A stretch of 64,000 nt of DNA from CAIOYC01 sp965277345. Its GTDB lineage: Bacteria > Pseudomonadota > Alphaproteobacteria > Caulobacterales > Caulobacteraceae. This document shows, one piece after another, positions 7,881 to 16,680 of the stretch. Position numbers and translations under genes: made by a program. Location: contig CBDICI010000003.1 of NCBI GenBank assembly GCA_965277345.1, positions 186,001 to 250,000 on the forward strand, in the 5' to 3' direction. The number at the start of each line of letters is the position of its first letter. Within the stretch, counting starts at the first letter, position 1. The notes beneath the pieces were generated by a model that was not told the DNA's origin, ran no database searches, and saw only the letters and a program-made list of their open reading frames with translations.

Positions 7881-8717
7881 ATGGATCGACTGGGGTTTAA
7901 TCGTACCGCGAGCGCCGGATTGCTGGCGGCCTTGATGCTGGCGGGGTGCAATCGTCCCCAGGGAACGGCGCGCGCGGGGACGGGCGGGGATCAGGACTAT
8001 GCCGCGCCGCCGACGGTGGAGAGCGCGGTGCGGGTGGCCGGGGGCGCGGTGCGCCTGGCGGGACACGCCCCGTCCGAGGCCCTGATCCAGCTTCACGCCC
8101 CGGACGGCGGCCAGGCCACGGCGCGGGCGGATCTGGGCGGTGCGTGGGCGCTCGATCTGCCGCCTTCGGAACAGCCGCGCCTTTACGCCTTCGAGGCGGT
8201 CAGCGGCCGTCAGTCGATCCGCGGCGAGGGCGCGCTCGCCGTCATGCCCGCGCCCGCGCTCCCGGCTCTTATATTGCGCGCGGGCTTCGCCACGGAGGCC
8301 ATCGGCCCGGTGCGCACCGATCGCCTGCAACTGATCGCGCTGGACTATGACGGCAGCGGCGCGGCGGTGGGCGGCTTTGCGCCCATGCACAGCCGGATCC
8401 GTCTGGCCGTCGACGGCAAGGTGCTGGGCGAAGCGGCGGTGGACAGCCAGGGCCGCTTCGCCGTCCTGGCTGTCGATCCCGGCCATCACGTGGCGCCGGG
8501 TCCGCATCAGGTCAGGGTCTACACCTCGCAAGGACTGGCGGTGGACCGATCGGTCACGGTGTCGGACGGCGAGATCGGCGCGGATCAGGCCTTTACCGGG
8601 TCCCGCGGCGCGGGGGGCTGGCGGGTGATCTGGAGACTGCCTGGCGGCGGAGTGCAGACCAGCCTGATCTTCGACGACGCCATTGGGACGCCGGCGCCCG
8701 CGGGCCGCGCGCCATGA
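7881..8717 (+). CDS. Predicted lipoprotein of unknown function
   Basis: A 278-residue protein starting with a lipoprotein signal: a hydrophobic stretch ending LMLAGC, so Cys23 would be acylated. The mature part (about 45-280) is beta-rich and resembles Ig-like or carboxypeptidase-regulatory repeats (for example residues 52-100 and 155-215), but I recognise no named family. The stop codon overlaps the start of the ABC exporter gene by four bases, so the two are translationally coupled, which suggests an envelope function linked to the exporter. Function unknown. Confidence 0.75.
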   Translation: MDRLGFNRTASAGLLAALMLAGCNRPQGTARAGTGGDQDYAAPPTVESAVRVAGGAVRLAGHAPSEALIQLHAPDGGQATARADLGGAWALDLPPSEQPRLYAFEAVSGRQSIRGEGALAVMPAPALPALILRAGFATEAIGPVRTDRLQLIALDYDGSGAAVGGFAPMHSRIRLAVDGKVLGEAAVDSQGRFAVLAVDPGHHVAPGPHQVRVYTSQGLAVDRSVTVSDGEIGADQAFTGSRGAGGWRVIWRLPGGGVQTSLIFDDAIGTPAPAGRAP

Positions 8718-10615
8718 ACATCCGCGCCACCGCGCCCTCCCGCCCCGCCGCCACCCTCGTGGATGGCCAGTCGCCGGACAAGCTCAGCCTGCTGCACGCC
8801 ATGATCGACCTGTCGCGGCTGGTGATGCGCTCCAGGGCGCCGGGCCTTTACTGGCGGTTGCCGGTGGCGCTGATCGTCACCTTCGGCTCGAAGTTCACCG
8901 ATGTGCTGGCGCCGCTGTTCCTCGGCGTCGCGGTGAACCGGCTGGCCGGCGTCCATGTGGTGCGCGCGGGGCGGCACGCGGCCTCGGCCATGGGCGCCGC
9001 CTCGCAAGGCGCTTTACTCTCCGGCCTCGGCTGGAGTTTCGGGGCGCTGGTGATCGGCTGGTCGCTGATGCGGTTCGGCTCCGCCGCCGCGCCGCAGGTT
9101 CGCGACATCGTGTTCGGGCCGGTGGGGCAGGCGGCCCAGCGCCGCGCCGCGGCGGAAACCTTTGCCCATGCCCTGTCGCTGTCACTCGACTACCACCAGA
9201 CCAAGCGCACGGGCGCGCTGGCGCGGACCGTGGACCGTGGGTCGCGGGCGGTGGACTTCCTGCTGCGTATCCTGGTGTTCAACCTGGCGCCGACCGTGGT
9301 GGCGCTGGTCTTCGCGGCGGGCGTGCTGGCGCGGGCCTATGACTGGCGTTTCGGCGCCACCGCCGTGGTCACCGTGGTGGTCTACGGCGCGCTGACCTTC
9401 GCCATCTCCAACTGGCGGATCGGCCACCGGCGCATCCTGAACGAGGCGGACGCTACCGCCTCCGCGCGGGCGGTCGATGCACTGTTGAACTATGAGACGG
9501 TGAAGGCCTTCGGCGCCGAGACCCGCGCCGCGGCGGCCTATGACCAGGCGCTGGGGATTTATGCGGAGGCCTCGGAAAAGGCCAACGCCTCCCTGGCGTT
9601 GCTCAACATCGTGCAGGGCGCGGTGATGAGTCTTGGCCTCATGGTCATGACGCTGCTCGCCGGGATGGAGGTGGTGGCGGGGCGGATGGGGCCGGGGGAC
9701 ATCACCGCCTCGATCCTGATCCTGACCTCGCTCTATGCGCCGCTGAACATTCTGGGTTTCGCCTATCGCGAAATCCGCCAGTCGACCATCGACATGGAGG
9801 CCATGCTGGCCCTCCGTAAACAGGAGCCGGGCATCGCCGACCCCCCGGACGCCATCGCCCTGCCGTCCACCGGCGACCGCCGCGGCGGGGAAATCCGGTT
9901 CGAGGCGGTCTCCTTCCGCCACTCGGCCCGGGTGCAGGGCCTGTCCGACGTCTCGTTCACGGCTCGGCCGGGAAGCACGGTGGCCATCGTCGGGCCATCC
10001 GGCGCGGGCAAGTCCACCCTGGTCAAGCTGGCGCTGCGCCTGATCGATCCCCAGGGCGGCGCAGTGCTGATCGACGGGGTCGATGCGCGGGCGGTGACCC
10101 AGGCCTCGCTCCGCCTCGCCGTCGCGCTGGTGCCGCAGGATGTGGCCCTGTTCAACGATACGCTCGGCGCCAACATCGCCTTCGGCCGGCCGGGCGCGAC
10201 GGAAGCGGACGTCTGGGCGGCGGCGGAAGCGGCGGAGCTCGGCGCCTTCATCGGCGCGCTGCCGGAGGGGATGGAGACCAAGGTCGGCGAACGAGGCCTC
10301 AAGCTCTCCGGCGGCGAGCGTCAGCGCGTGGGGCTGGCCCGCGCCCTGATCGCCAACCCCCGCGTGCTGATCCTGGATGAGGCGACCTCGGCCCTGGACA
10401 GCCGCACCGAGGCGGCGATCCAGGCGACGCTGCGCCGCGCCAAGGCCGGGCGCACCACCCTGGTGGTGGCCCACCGCCTCTCCACCGTGGCCGATGCGGA
10501 CGAGATCCTGGTGCTGAAGAACGGCCGGATCGTCGAACGCGGTTCGCATGAGACGCTGGTGTCATCGGCCGGCGAATATGCGTCGCTATGGAAGAAGCAG
10601 ACGCGCGAGGGGTGA
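8714..10615 (+). CDS. ABC exporter, Atm1/HMT1 type (fused membrane and ATPase domains)
   Basis: A 633-residue half-transporter that should work as a homodimer. The membrane domain spans about residues 45-365 with six predicted helices and contains NYETVKAFGAE (259-269), the hallmark of the Atm1/ABCB7 subfamily that exports glutathione or sulfur-containing and metal-linked compounds. The nucleotide-binding domain has Walker A GPSGAGKST (427-435), the Q-loop in VPQD, the signature LSGGE (531-535) and Walker B ILDEA (about 553-557), followed by the H-loop AHRL. All are intact. It is coupled to the upstream lipoprotein and followed four bases later by a histidine phosphatase gene. Confidence 0.92.
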   Translation: MNIRATAPSRPAATLVDGQSPDKLSLLHAMIDLSRLVMRSRAPGLYWRLPVALIVTFGSKFTDVLAPLFLGVAVNRLAGVHVVRAGRHAASAMGAASQGALLSGLGWSFGALVIGWSLMRFGSAAAPQVRDIVFGPVGQAAQRRAAAETFAHALSLSLDYHQTKRTGALARTVDRGSRAVDFLLRILVFNLAPTVVALVFAAGVLARAYDWRFGATAVVTVVVYGALTFAISNWRIGHRRILNEADATASARAVDALLNYETVKAFGAETRAAAAYDQALGIYAEASEKANASLALLNIVQGAVMSLGLMVMTLLAGMEVVAGRMGPGDITASILILTSLYAPLNILGFAYREIRQSTIDMEAMLALRKQEPGIADPPDAIALPSTGDRRGGEIRFEAVSFRHSARVQGLSDVSFTARPGSTVAIVGPSGAGKSTLVKLALRLIDPQGGAVLIDGVDARAVTQASLRLAVALVPQDVALFNDTLGANIAFGRPGATEADVWAAAEAAELGAFIGALPEGMETKVGERGLKLSGGERQRVGLARALIANPRVLILDEATSALDSRTEAAIQATLRRAKAGRTTLVVAHRLSTVADADEILVLKNGRIVERGSHETLVSSAGEYASLWKKQTREG

Positions 10616-10619
10616 AGCG

Positions 10620-11213
10620 ATGATTCGACGGACGGTTCTGGCCCTGGGCCTGTATCTGATGCTGACCGGGCCGGTGGCGGCGCAGGCCCGGCCTCAGCCC
10701 GAGGCCGGGAACGGATTGGCCGACGCCACCCTCCTGATCGTCCGCCACGCGGAAAAGCCCGCCACCGGCCGGGGCCTGACGGTGGAGGGGGAGAAGCGGG
10801 CCAAGGCCTATGCCGACTATTTCCGCCACTTCGAGATCGACGGCGCGAAGGTGAGGATCGACACCCTCGTCGCGACCGTCGATACGCCCAGGAGCGAGCG
10901 GCCGCGCCTGACGCTGGAGCCGCTCAGCCATTCGACCGGACTGCCGATCCAGCAGCCGTGCGCGGACGCGGACGTTCAGGGCATGGCGCACTGGCTGGCG
11001 GCCCAGCCCCCCGGACGCACGACGCTGATCGCCTGGCACCACGGCAAGCTGCCCGGGCTGATCGCGGCCCTGGGCGGCGATCCCGCCCGCTGGCTGCCGG
11101 ACGGCGCCTGGCCCTCCGGCATCTTCAGCTGGGTGGTGGTGATGCGGTATGACGGGCAGGGGCGCCTGGTCTACCAGAACCTGGTGCACGAGCCGGAGGC
11201 GCTGAACCGATGA
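10620..11213 (+). CDS. Secreted histidine phosphatase family protein
   Basis: A 197-residue protein with an N-terminal Sec signal peptide (about 22 residues ending PVAAQA). The mature part is a small phosphoglycerate-mutase-like fold: LIVRHAEKP (about 39-47) supplies the catalytic Arg-His, and AWHHG (about 139-143) the second histidine. The family dephosphorylates phospho-compounds; the substrate is unknown and the periplasmic location is predicted. It begins four bases after the ABC exporter stop, so it is probably in the same operon. Confidence 0.8.
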   Translation: MIRRTVLALGLYLMLTGPVAAQARPQPEAGNGLADATLLIVRHAEKPATGRGLTVEGEKRAKAYADYFRHFEIDGAKVRIDTLVATVDTPRSERPRLTLEPLSHSTGLPIQQPCADADVQGMAHWLAAQPPGRTTLIAWHHGKLPGLIAALGGDPARWLPDGAWPSGIFSWVVVMRYDGQGRLVYQNLVHEPEALNR

Positions 11214-11303
11214 CGGCGCCTCGCATTGGCCATTCGGGCGAGGCAGTCTAAACCACGCCCGAGCCTTCGAGGCCCGCGCCCCGGGCCGACAGCGAGAGAC
11301 GCC

Positions 11304-11744
11304 ATGCAATATCTTCATACCATGGTCCGGGTGGCGGACCTGGACGCCGCGCTGTCGTTCTACTGCGACAAGCTCGGCCTGAAGGAGGTGCGGCGGGTGG
11401 ACAACGACAAGGGGCGCTTTACCCTCGTCTTCCTGGCCGCCCCGGACGACGAGGCCCGCTCCACCCGCAAGCGTGCGCCGGAGGTGGAGTTGACCTACAA
11501 CTGGGATCCGGAGGCCTATTCGGGCGGTCGCAACTTCGGCCACCTGGCCTATGCCGTGGACGACATCTATGCCGCCTGCCAGCGTCTCGCCGACGGCGGC
11601 GTGACCATCAACCGCCCGCCGCGGGATGGCTACATGGCCTTTGTGCGTTCGCCGGACGGCATCTCCATCGAACTGCTGCAGAAGGGCGGCCCCAAGCCCC
11701 CGGCGGAACCCTGGACCTCCATGCCCAACGCCGGCGAATGGTAG
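11304..11744 (+). CDS. gloA: Lactoylglutathione lyase (glyoxalase I)
   Basis: A 146-residue glyoxalase I, which converts the methylglyoxal-glutathione hemithioacetal to S-lactoylglutathione. The four metal ligands are visible at family positions: His5, Glu62, His80 and Glu123. Conserved stretches include SFYCDKLGL (18-26) and RSPDGISIELLQ. The start ATG at 11304 is followed directly by the first metal-binding beta strand. It overlaps the next gene by seven bases. The roughly 20-residue tail after the last ligand (GGPKPPAEPW) is somewhat long but not unusual. Confidence 0.93.
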   Translation: MQYLHTMVRVADLDAALSFYCDKLGLKEVRRVDNDKGRFTLVFLAAPDDEARSTRKRAPEVELTYNWDPEAYSGGRNFGHLAYAVDDIYAACQRLADGGVTINRPPRDGYMAFVRSPDGISIELLQKGGPKPPAEPWTSMPNAGEW

Positions 11745-12655
11745 GGCCCGTGGCGCCGCTCGCCGTGCTGCAGGACACCCATCTGCGGATGGTGCTGGAC
11801 TATGCCGGGGTGGCCGTGTTCGCCGCCACCGGCGCGCTGGCGGCCGCGCGGCGCGGGTTCGACATCATCACCTTCGCCTTCTTCGCCGCGATCACCGGCA
11901 TCGGCGGCGGCACGCTGCGCGACCTGTTGCTCGGCGCGCCGGTGTTCTGGGTGGGCGACGCCGGCTATGTAGGCGTCTGTATCGCCGCCGCCGGGGTGGT
12001 TTGGGCGCTGGGCGAGGGGCTGTCGCGCTTCCGCACGCTGCTGTGGCTCGACGCCCTGGGGCTCGCCGCCTATTGCGTGGTCGGCGCCTCCAAGGCGGCG
12101 GACTGCGGCGCGCCGCCGCTGGTGGCGGTGGTCATGGGCGTGCTCACCGCCTCGTTCGGCGGCATGGTGCGCGACGTGCTGGCGGGCGAGCCGAGCGTGC
12201 TGCTGCGCAAGGAGATCTACGTCACCGCGGCGGTGGCCGGGGCCGGGAGCTTCGTCCTGGCCCGACTGCTGGGTGCGCCGGACTTGGTGGCGGCGGTGAT
12301 CGGCGCCCTGGTGGCCTTCGCCCTCCGGGCCGGCGCCCTGGCCCAGGGCTGGACCCTGCCGGGCTTCGGCGGCGTCTCGGGTCCAGCGATGGCCGCCGCC
12401 GCGCCCATCGCGGCGCCCACGGCGATTATCGTCCCGGCGGACCCGCCACCCGCCGCGCCCGCCGGGGCGAACGAGTTTCCTCCGCCAGAGGCGCCGGAGC
12501 CGGTCATCGAGGCCGTCTCCGCCGCACCAGCCCCCGCGCCCAAGCCGCCTCGCCCCCGCAAGCCACGCGCTCAGGACCTGACCGGGTCCGCCGGCTCAGT
12601 CGGGCCGCCCAGGCCGCCGCGCCGTCCCCGCAAGCCCAAGCCCGACGAAAGCTGA
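11738..12655 (+). CDS. Trimeric intracellular cation channel (TRIC/UPF0126) family membrane protein
   Basis: A 305-residue inner-membrane protein. Residues about 15-205 form two repeats of the UPF0126/TRIC domain, each carrying a glycine-rich motif followed by Arg-Asp: GIGGGTLRDLL and ASFGGMVRDVL. Seven transmembrane helices are expected; bacterial TRIC proteins conduct monovalent cations. The C-terminal 95 residues are an Ala/Pro-rich, then Arg/Lys/Pro-rich cytoplasmic tail (for example KPPRPRKPRAQD), which most family members lack. The start overlaps glyoxalase I by seven bases. Confidence 0.85.
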   Translation: MVGPVAPLAVLQDTHLRMVLDYAGVAVFAATGALAAARRGFDIITFAFFAAITGIGGGTLRDLLLGAPVFWVGDAGYVGVCIAAAGVVWALGEGLSRFRTLLWLDALGLAAYCVVGASKAADCGAPPLVAVVMGVLTASFGGMVRDVLAGEPSVLLRKEIYVTAAVAGAGSFVLARLLGAPDLVAAVIGALVAFALRAGALAQGWTLPGFGGVSGPAMAAAAPIAAPTAIIVPADPPPAAPAGANEFPPPEAPEPVIEAVSAAPAPAPKPPRPRKPRAQDLTGSAGSVGPPRPPRRPRKPKPDES

Positions 12656-12659
12656 GCCC

Positions 12660-13082
12660 ATGCTCTGGCGCCTGATCCGTTGGCTCTTGGCGCTCATCGT
12701 CGGGGTCTATTTCATCGCCAACGCGGTGCTGGCGCGGGCCTTGATCGACTTCAAGCTGAACGGCGTTCGCCCCGACCCCGCTTCGCATCATTGGGCGCCG
12801 CTGCTGGCCGATATGGGCGGGGTGCAGAGCGCCGTGTGGATTGCGGGCGTGGCGCTCTACGGGGTGACGGTAGGTTTGTTGATAGCGGGGCGGCGCGGGG
12901 CCGTCTTCGCCTACGCCGCCGCCGTGGCCTGCGATTTCGCCAACTGGCGGCTGATGATGCTCCACCCGAGCTATGGCGTGGTCTTCGGTCCCGGCCAGGC
13001 CGAGAAGGACACCGCCATCTTCGTCGTGCTGTCCATCCTCGGCGGGGTGATCTGGCTGCTCGACCGGCGCGCCTCGCGTTAG
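12660..13082 (+). CDS. Small integral membrane protein of unknown function
   Basis: A 140-residue protein with four predicted transmembrane segments (about 5-25, 50-72, 76-97 and 115-135) and a short basic C-terminus (LDRRASR). I recognise no family motif. It starts four bases after the TRIC-like gene and is probably co-transcribed with it. Confidence 0.7.
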   Translation: MLWRLIRWLLALIVGVYFIANAVLARALIDFKLNGVRPDPASHHWAPLLADMGGVQSAVWIAGVALYGVTVGLLIAGRRGAVFAYAAAVACDFANWRLMMLHPSYGVVFGPGQAEKDTAIFVVLSILGGVIWLLDRRASR

Positions 13083-13165
13083 GCGCGTTCACCGACGGCT
13101 TGTTTACCAGTATGGCTTAGATTGCGCTCCGATCGGCGCCCGTCGCCGCCGCGAACGATCGGGCC

Positions 13166-14461
13166 ATGCTGAAGCTGTTACGAGCCTTTCGCCAGAACCG
13201 GGGCGGCAATATCGCCCTGATGAGCGCCCTGCTGTTTGTGCCGCTCATGGGCGCCGCCGGAGGCGCCATCGATTTCGCCCGCCTGCAGATGGTGCGCTCG
13301 CGCCTGCAGGACGCCGTGGACGCCGCCTCCGTGGGCGCCGTGGCGAAGAATTCCACCGCCATGACCCAGGCCGCCACCATGAACGGCGACGGGACCATCA
13401 ATGCGGGCGGCCAGCAGGCCACCCAGATCTTCAACGCCAACATGTCGACCATGGCGGATGTCTCGGTCTCGACCCCGGTGACGACGGTGACCAAGTCCGG
13501 ATCGGTGGTGACCTCCAGCGTCTCCGCCCGGGCGACCATGCCGACCATCTTCCTGCGCATCTTCGGCCTGAACGCGCTCACCACCTCGGGTCTCGCCAGT
13601 TCCACGAACGGTCTGCCGACCTTTATCAACTTCTATCTGCTGCTCGACAACACCCCCTCCATGGGCGTCGGCGCGACGCCGGCGGACGTGGCGACCATGG
13701 TCTCCCACACGCCCGACCAGTGCGCCTTCGCCTGCCACGACACCTCGAACGCCAACAACTATTACAATCTGGCCAAGTCGCTCGGGGTGACCACGCGGAT
13801 GGATGTGCTGCGCACCGCGACGCAGGACCTGATGACGACCGCCAAGAGCACGGCGGCAGTCCCCAACCAGTTCGGCATGGGCATCTATACCTTCGGCTCA
13901 TCCTCCGCGGCGCTCGGCTTCACCACCATGACGCCGCCCATCACCAACCTGACCACCGCCGCCACCATCGCCGGTTCGCTCGACCTGATGACCGTGCCCA
14001 ATTCGTCCTGGAACAACGATCAGGACACCGACCTCTCCGGCGCGCTCAGCAACGCCAACGGCACGATGCCCAACCCCGGCTCGGGCGTATCCGCCGCCCA
14101 GCCGCAGGAGGTGCTGTTCCTCGTCTCCGATGGCGTCACCGACACCAATGTGGGCGGGGTCATGATCGCCGGTCAGTATGTGGGCGGCAGTCGTAGCATC
14201 ACCACGGTGAACGCCAGCTATTGCACGACGATCAAGAACCGCGGCATCAAGATCGCGGTGCTTTACACCACTTATCTGCCGCTGCCGACCAACTCGTTCT
14301 ACAATAATAACGTAGCGCCGTTCGTGAACACCATCAACCCGACCATGCAGTCCTGCGCATCGCCCGGCCTGTTCTTCGAGGTCAGCCCGACCCAGGGCAT
14401 CAGCCAAGCCATGGCGGCCCTGTTCCAGAAGGTGGTCGCCAATGCCCACATCGTCACCTGA
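13166..14461 (+). CDS. TadG-like pilus assembly protein with von Willebrand factor A domain
   Basis: A 431-residue protein. Residues 1-40 are the TadE/TadG entry segment: basic RQNRGGNIA followed by a hydrophobic anchor (ALMSALLFVPLMGAAG) and AIDFAR. After a Ser/Thr-rich region (about 50-150) comes a vWA-like domain starting FYLLLDNTPSMG (MIDAS pattern D-x-T-x-S) at about 152-163, with the VLFLVSDGVTD strand later. Such proteins belong to Tad/Flp pilus systems or are stand-alone secreted surface proteins; no other tad gene is present here, so the role is uncertain. Confidence 0.8.
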   Translation: MLKLLRAFRQNRGGNIALMSALLFVPLMGAAGGAIDFARLQMVRSRLQDAVDAASVGAVAKNSTAMTQAATMNGDGTINAGGQQATQIFNANMSTMADVSVSTPVTTVTKSGSVVTSSVSARATMPTIFLRIFGLNALTTSGLASSTNGLPTFINFYLLLDNTPSMGVGATPADVATMVSHTPDQCAFACHDTSNANNYYNLAKSLGVTTRMDVLRTATQDLMTTAKSTAAVPNQFGMGIYTFGSSSAALGFTTMTPPITNLTTAATIAGSLDLMTVPNSSWNNDQDTDLSGALSNANGTMPNPGSGVSAAQPQEVLFLVSDGVTDTNVGGVMIAGQYVGGSRSITTVNASYCTTIKNRGIKIAVLYTTYLPLPTNSFYNNNVAPFVNTINPTMQSCASPGLFFEVSPTQGISQAMAALFQKVVANAHIVT

Positions 14462-14512
14462 GCTCCAGGTGAAACGATGCCTGTGGGGCGTGAAATCCAC
14501 ACGCCGGCGAGC

Positions 14513-14587
14513 TGGCTCCGCGGGTAGGATTCGAACCTACGACCAGCCGGTTAACAGCCGGCTGCTCTACCACTGAGCTACCGCGGA
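14513..14587 (-). tRNA. tRNA-Asn (GTT)
   Basis: A cloverleaf is read directly: acceptor TCCGCGG pairs with CCGCGGA, the D-arm is GCTCAGTGGTAGAGC, the anticodon loop CTGTTAA has anticodon GTT, and the T-arm contains GGTTCGAATCC. The discriminator is G and the 3' CCA is encoded (14513-14515). Confidence 0.97.
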
Positions 14588-14697
14588 TCGGCCTCGCTCG
14601 GGAGGAGGGCGCTATACAGGGGCGACTCGCCGAGTGCAAGCGGCCGATGGCGCGGGGCCTCGGCATTGGCCGGGAAACACTTGCCGCCCGCGCCTCG

Positions 14698-15054
14698 TCA
14701 GCGCACGGCGTAGGCGTGGTGCCGCGCATCGGCGTAGTCGTAGAGGCTGACGGTGTCGGCCTGGACCGTGGCCTCATAGAAGGCCTCGGTCCCATGATCG
14801 TAGCCCTTCACGCCCGCGGGCGTGCGCTCGATCGTGATCCGGCCGCCGTCGGCGCTGTCGATCAGGGCCTCGCCGATGACCCCTTCCAGGATGCAGCGCC
14901 GGGCGTGATCGTAGGCGCCGACCTTCGTTCCGCCGGCGCTGGCGCTGACCTCGCGATGGACCGCCCGGTCGTAGTCGTAGACCCAGGCGCAGCGTCCGCG
15001 GTGGGCGACGGTCCAGGCGATGGCGGCGAGCAGGCTTCGGTTGTCGGGCGACAT
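14698..15054 (-). CDS. Hypothetical protein
   Basis: A 118-residue protein without signal peptide or membrane segment. It is rich in Tyr-Asp pairs (WVYDYDRAVH, GAYDHARR, KGYDHGTEAFY, LYDYADARHHAY), spaced about 20-30 residues apart, suggesting a repeated beta element. I recognise no family. The ATG at 15054 is chosen; the frame continues upstream to 15222, but that part is basic, Arg/Pro-rich and probably not translated. It stands alone between tRNA-Asn and yccF. Confidence 0.5.
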   Translation of the reverse strand: MSPDNRSLLAAIAWTVAHRGRCAWVYDYDRAVHREVSASAGGTKVGAYDHARRCILEGVIGEALIDSADGGRITIERTPAGVKGYDHGTEAFYEATVQADTVSLYDYADARHHAYAVR

Positions 15055-15224
15055 GCTGATCCGGGTCCGGCGGTGGGGCGCCTTGGCGATAACGTGGTCA
15101 GGCGACCTGTGGCAACCGGTCGCGCAGCTTGTCCAGCGTAATGGAGCGCGCCCCCGATCTGGATTGACCTTGGGCGGGCGCTTACATCTGCGCCTGTTCG
15201 ATGGTCGAACAGGGAGCCCCACGC

Positions 15225-15617
15225 ATGAAGCTGCTGCTCAATATCCTGTGGTTCATCTGGGGCGGGTGGCTTTCTGGGCTGCTGTGGCTGCTCGGCGGCG
15301 CCATTCTGGCGATCACCATCGTCGGCCTGCCTTGGGCTCTCGCCGCCTGGCGTATCGCGGGCTTCGCCTTCTGGCCTTATGGCAAGAGGATCGTCCACCG
15401 GAGCGAACTCGGGCGAAGCGACGCCGGGACGGGCTGCATCGGCGTGGTGTTGAACCTCGTCTGGTTCATCTTCGCCGGCTGGTACATCGCGCTCTCGCAC
15501 CTGATCATCGCGGTGACCGAGGCCGTGAGCATCATCGGCATCCCCTTCGCGTTGAAGGATCTGCAACTCGCCCAACTGGCCCTGGCGCCGGTGGGGATGG
15601 AGGTGGTGGAGGCCTAA
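15225..15617 (+). CDS. yccF: YccF family inner-membrane protein
   Basis: A 130-residue protein with two copies of the YccF domain, each a pair of hydrophobic helices: LLNILWFIWGGW...TIVGLPWA (about 3-40) and VVLNLVWFIFAGWYIAL...IIGIPFAL (about 72-110). E. coli YccF has the same repeat design; its function is not established. The ATG at 15225 is preferred because AGGGAG lies about ten bases upstream; an in-frame ATG at 15201 is possible. Its 3' end overlaps that of the converging ATPase gene by four bases. Confidence 0.88.
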   Translation: MKLLLNILWFIWGGWLSGLLWLLGGAILAITIVGLPWALAAWRIAGFAFWPYGKRIVHRSELGRSDAGTGCIGVVLNLVWFIFAGWYIALSHLIIAVTEAVSIIGIPFALKDLQLAQLALAPVGMEVVEA

Positions 15618-16366
15618 CCGCCGAGCAGGGTCTCGAGCATGGCCTCACGCCGGGTCAGAAAGGCGCGGGTGACCTGATAGTGCTCGGTATCCTCATAGGT
15701 GACCGTTTCCAGCCCGTGCGCCGATACGCTGTAGATCAGGGCGTCCGGATAACCCAGAATAATCGGCGAATGCGTAGCGATGATGAACTGCGATCCCTCC
15801 GCGATCAACTCGTGCATCCGCACTAGGAACGAGAGCTGACGGTTCGGTGAAAGTGCGGCCTCGGGCTCGTCCAGGATATAGAGGCCCTGACCTCGGAACC
15901 TATGTTCAAGCAGGGCGAAGAAGGATTCGCCATGGGACTGTTCATGAAGCGATCGCCCGCCATAGGCGGCGATCAGGGGTGGCCCGCCGTCTTCGTCCAG
16001 CCGCTCGATCTCCGTGGCCACATTGAAATAGCTTTCCGCCCGCAGGAAGTAGCCGTCTTTGGGGCGTTTTACGCCGCGCACGGGACGCACGAAACGATGC
16101 AGCGGCGAGTGCGACGCGCGGTTGGCGAAGTTAAAGTTCTTCGAGCCGCCCTCCGCATTGAAGCCCCAGGCGACGGCCAGCGCCTCGATCAGGGTGGACT
16201 TGCCCGCCCCGTTCTCGCCGACGAAGAAGGTGACCTTGGGGTGGAAGGTCAGGGTCTCGGTCCAGCGTACGGCCGGGAGGTTGAAGGGATAGGCGTCCCC
16301 ATCCCATCCCTCGCGGCGCTCGAATCGCGCCTCCAGCCAATAGTGCCTGGCGTCGATGGCCCGCAT
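15614..16366 (-). CDS. AAA family ATPase, short ABC/RecF-like, coupled to ccdAB
   Basis: A 250-residue P-loop ATPase. Walker A is FVGENGAGKST (about 48-58), the signature-like region follows SLHEQSHGESFFALLEHRF, Walker B is GLYILDEPEAALS (about 162-174), and the switch histidine is in FIIATHSPII (about 194-203). There is no long coiled coil, so it is not an SMC or RecN protein; it resembles the small stand-alone AAA ATPases (AAA_21/AAA_23 type) seen next to toxin or nuclease genes. Its ATG overlaps the stop of ccdB by one base (TGATG), indicating co-translation in ccdA-ccdB-ATPase. Function unknown. Confidence 0.85.
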   Translation of the reverse strand: MRAIDARHYWLEARFERREGWDGDAYPFNLPAVRWTETLTFHPKVTFFVGENGAGKSTLIEALAVAWGFNAEGGSKNFNFANRASHSPLHRFVRPVRGVKRPKDGYFLRAESYFNVATEIERLDEDGGPPLIAAYGGRSLHEQSHGESFFALLEHRFRGQGLYILDEPEAALSPNRQLSFLVRMHELIAEGSQFIIATHSPIILGYPDALIYSVSAHGLETVTYEDTEHYQVTRAFLTRREAMLETLLGG

Positions 16367-16680
16367 CAGAAGCCGGTGAACAGCCGATCCAGGGCGCGGC
16401 GGATATCGTCTTCATAGTCACAAAGGTCGCCCGCCCGGCGGTTCAGCCCGCGTGCGCTGATTCCGGCCAGATCGGAGGTGATGAAGACCAGGGCGGAGTC
16501 CTTGAAGGACATAGCCAGTTCGAGGTTGGATATCGGCACGCTGCGAAGGCTCGTCAGCGGCGCGACAATCACCTCGGTAAGATCGGGCGGAAGATGTGAG
16601 GACAGGACGACGAGATGGGGCATGACGGGGCGTGCTGACACGACCGGATTCTCGTAGACGTCGAACTGCCTCACCCCCAC
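16366..16680 (-). CDS. ccdB: CcdB family toxin
   Basis: A 104-residue CcdB-like protein, the usual toxin length. It begins RQFDVYENP, has the central VIVAPLTSLRSVP strand, and ends with the family-typical DIRRALDRLFTGF. F-plasmid CcdB poisons DNA gyrase through its C-terminal Trp-Gly-Ile; here the end is Thr-Gly-Phe, so gyrase targeting cannot be assumed. GTG at 16680 or GTG at 16674 could be the start; both overlap the end of ccdA. The frame is intact although the antitoxin gene is not. Confidence 0.85.
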   Translation of the reverse strand: MGVRQFDVYENPVVSARPVMPHLVVLSSHLPPDLTEVIVAPLTSLRSVPISNLELAMSFKDSALVFITSDLAGISARGLNRRAGDLCDYEDDIRRALDRLFTGF

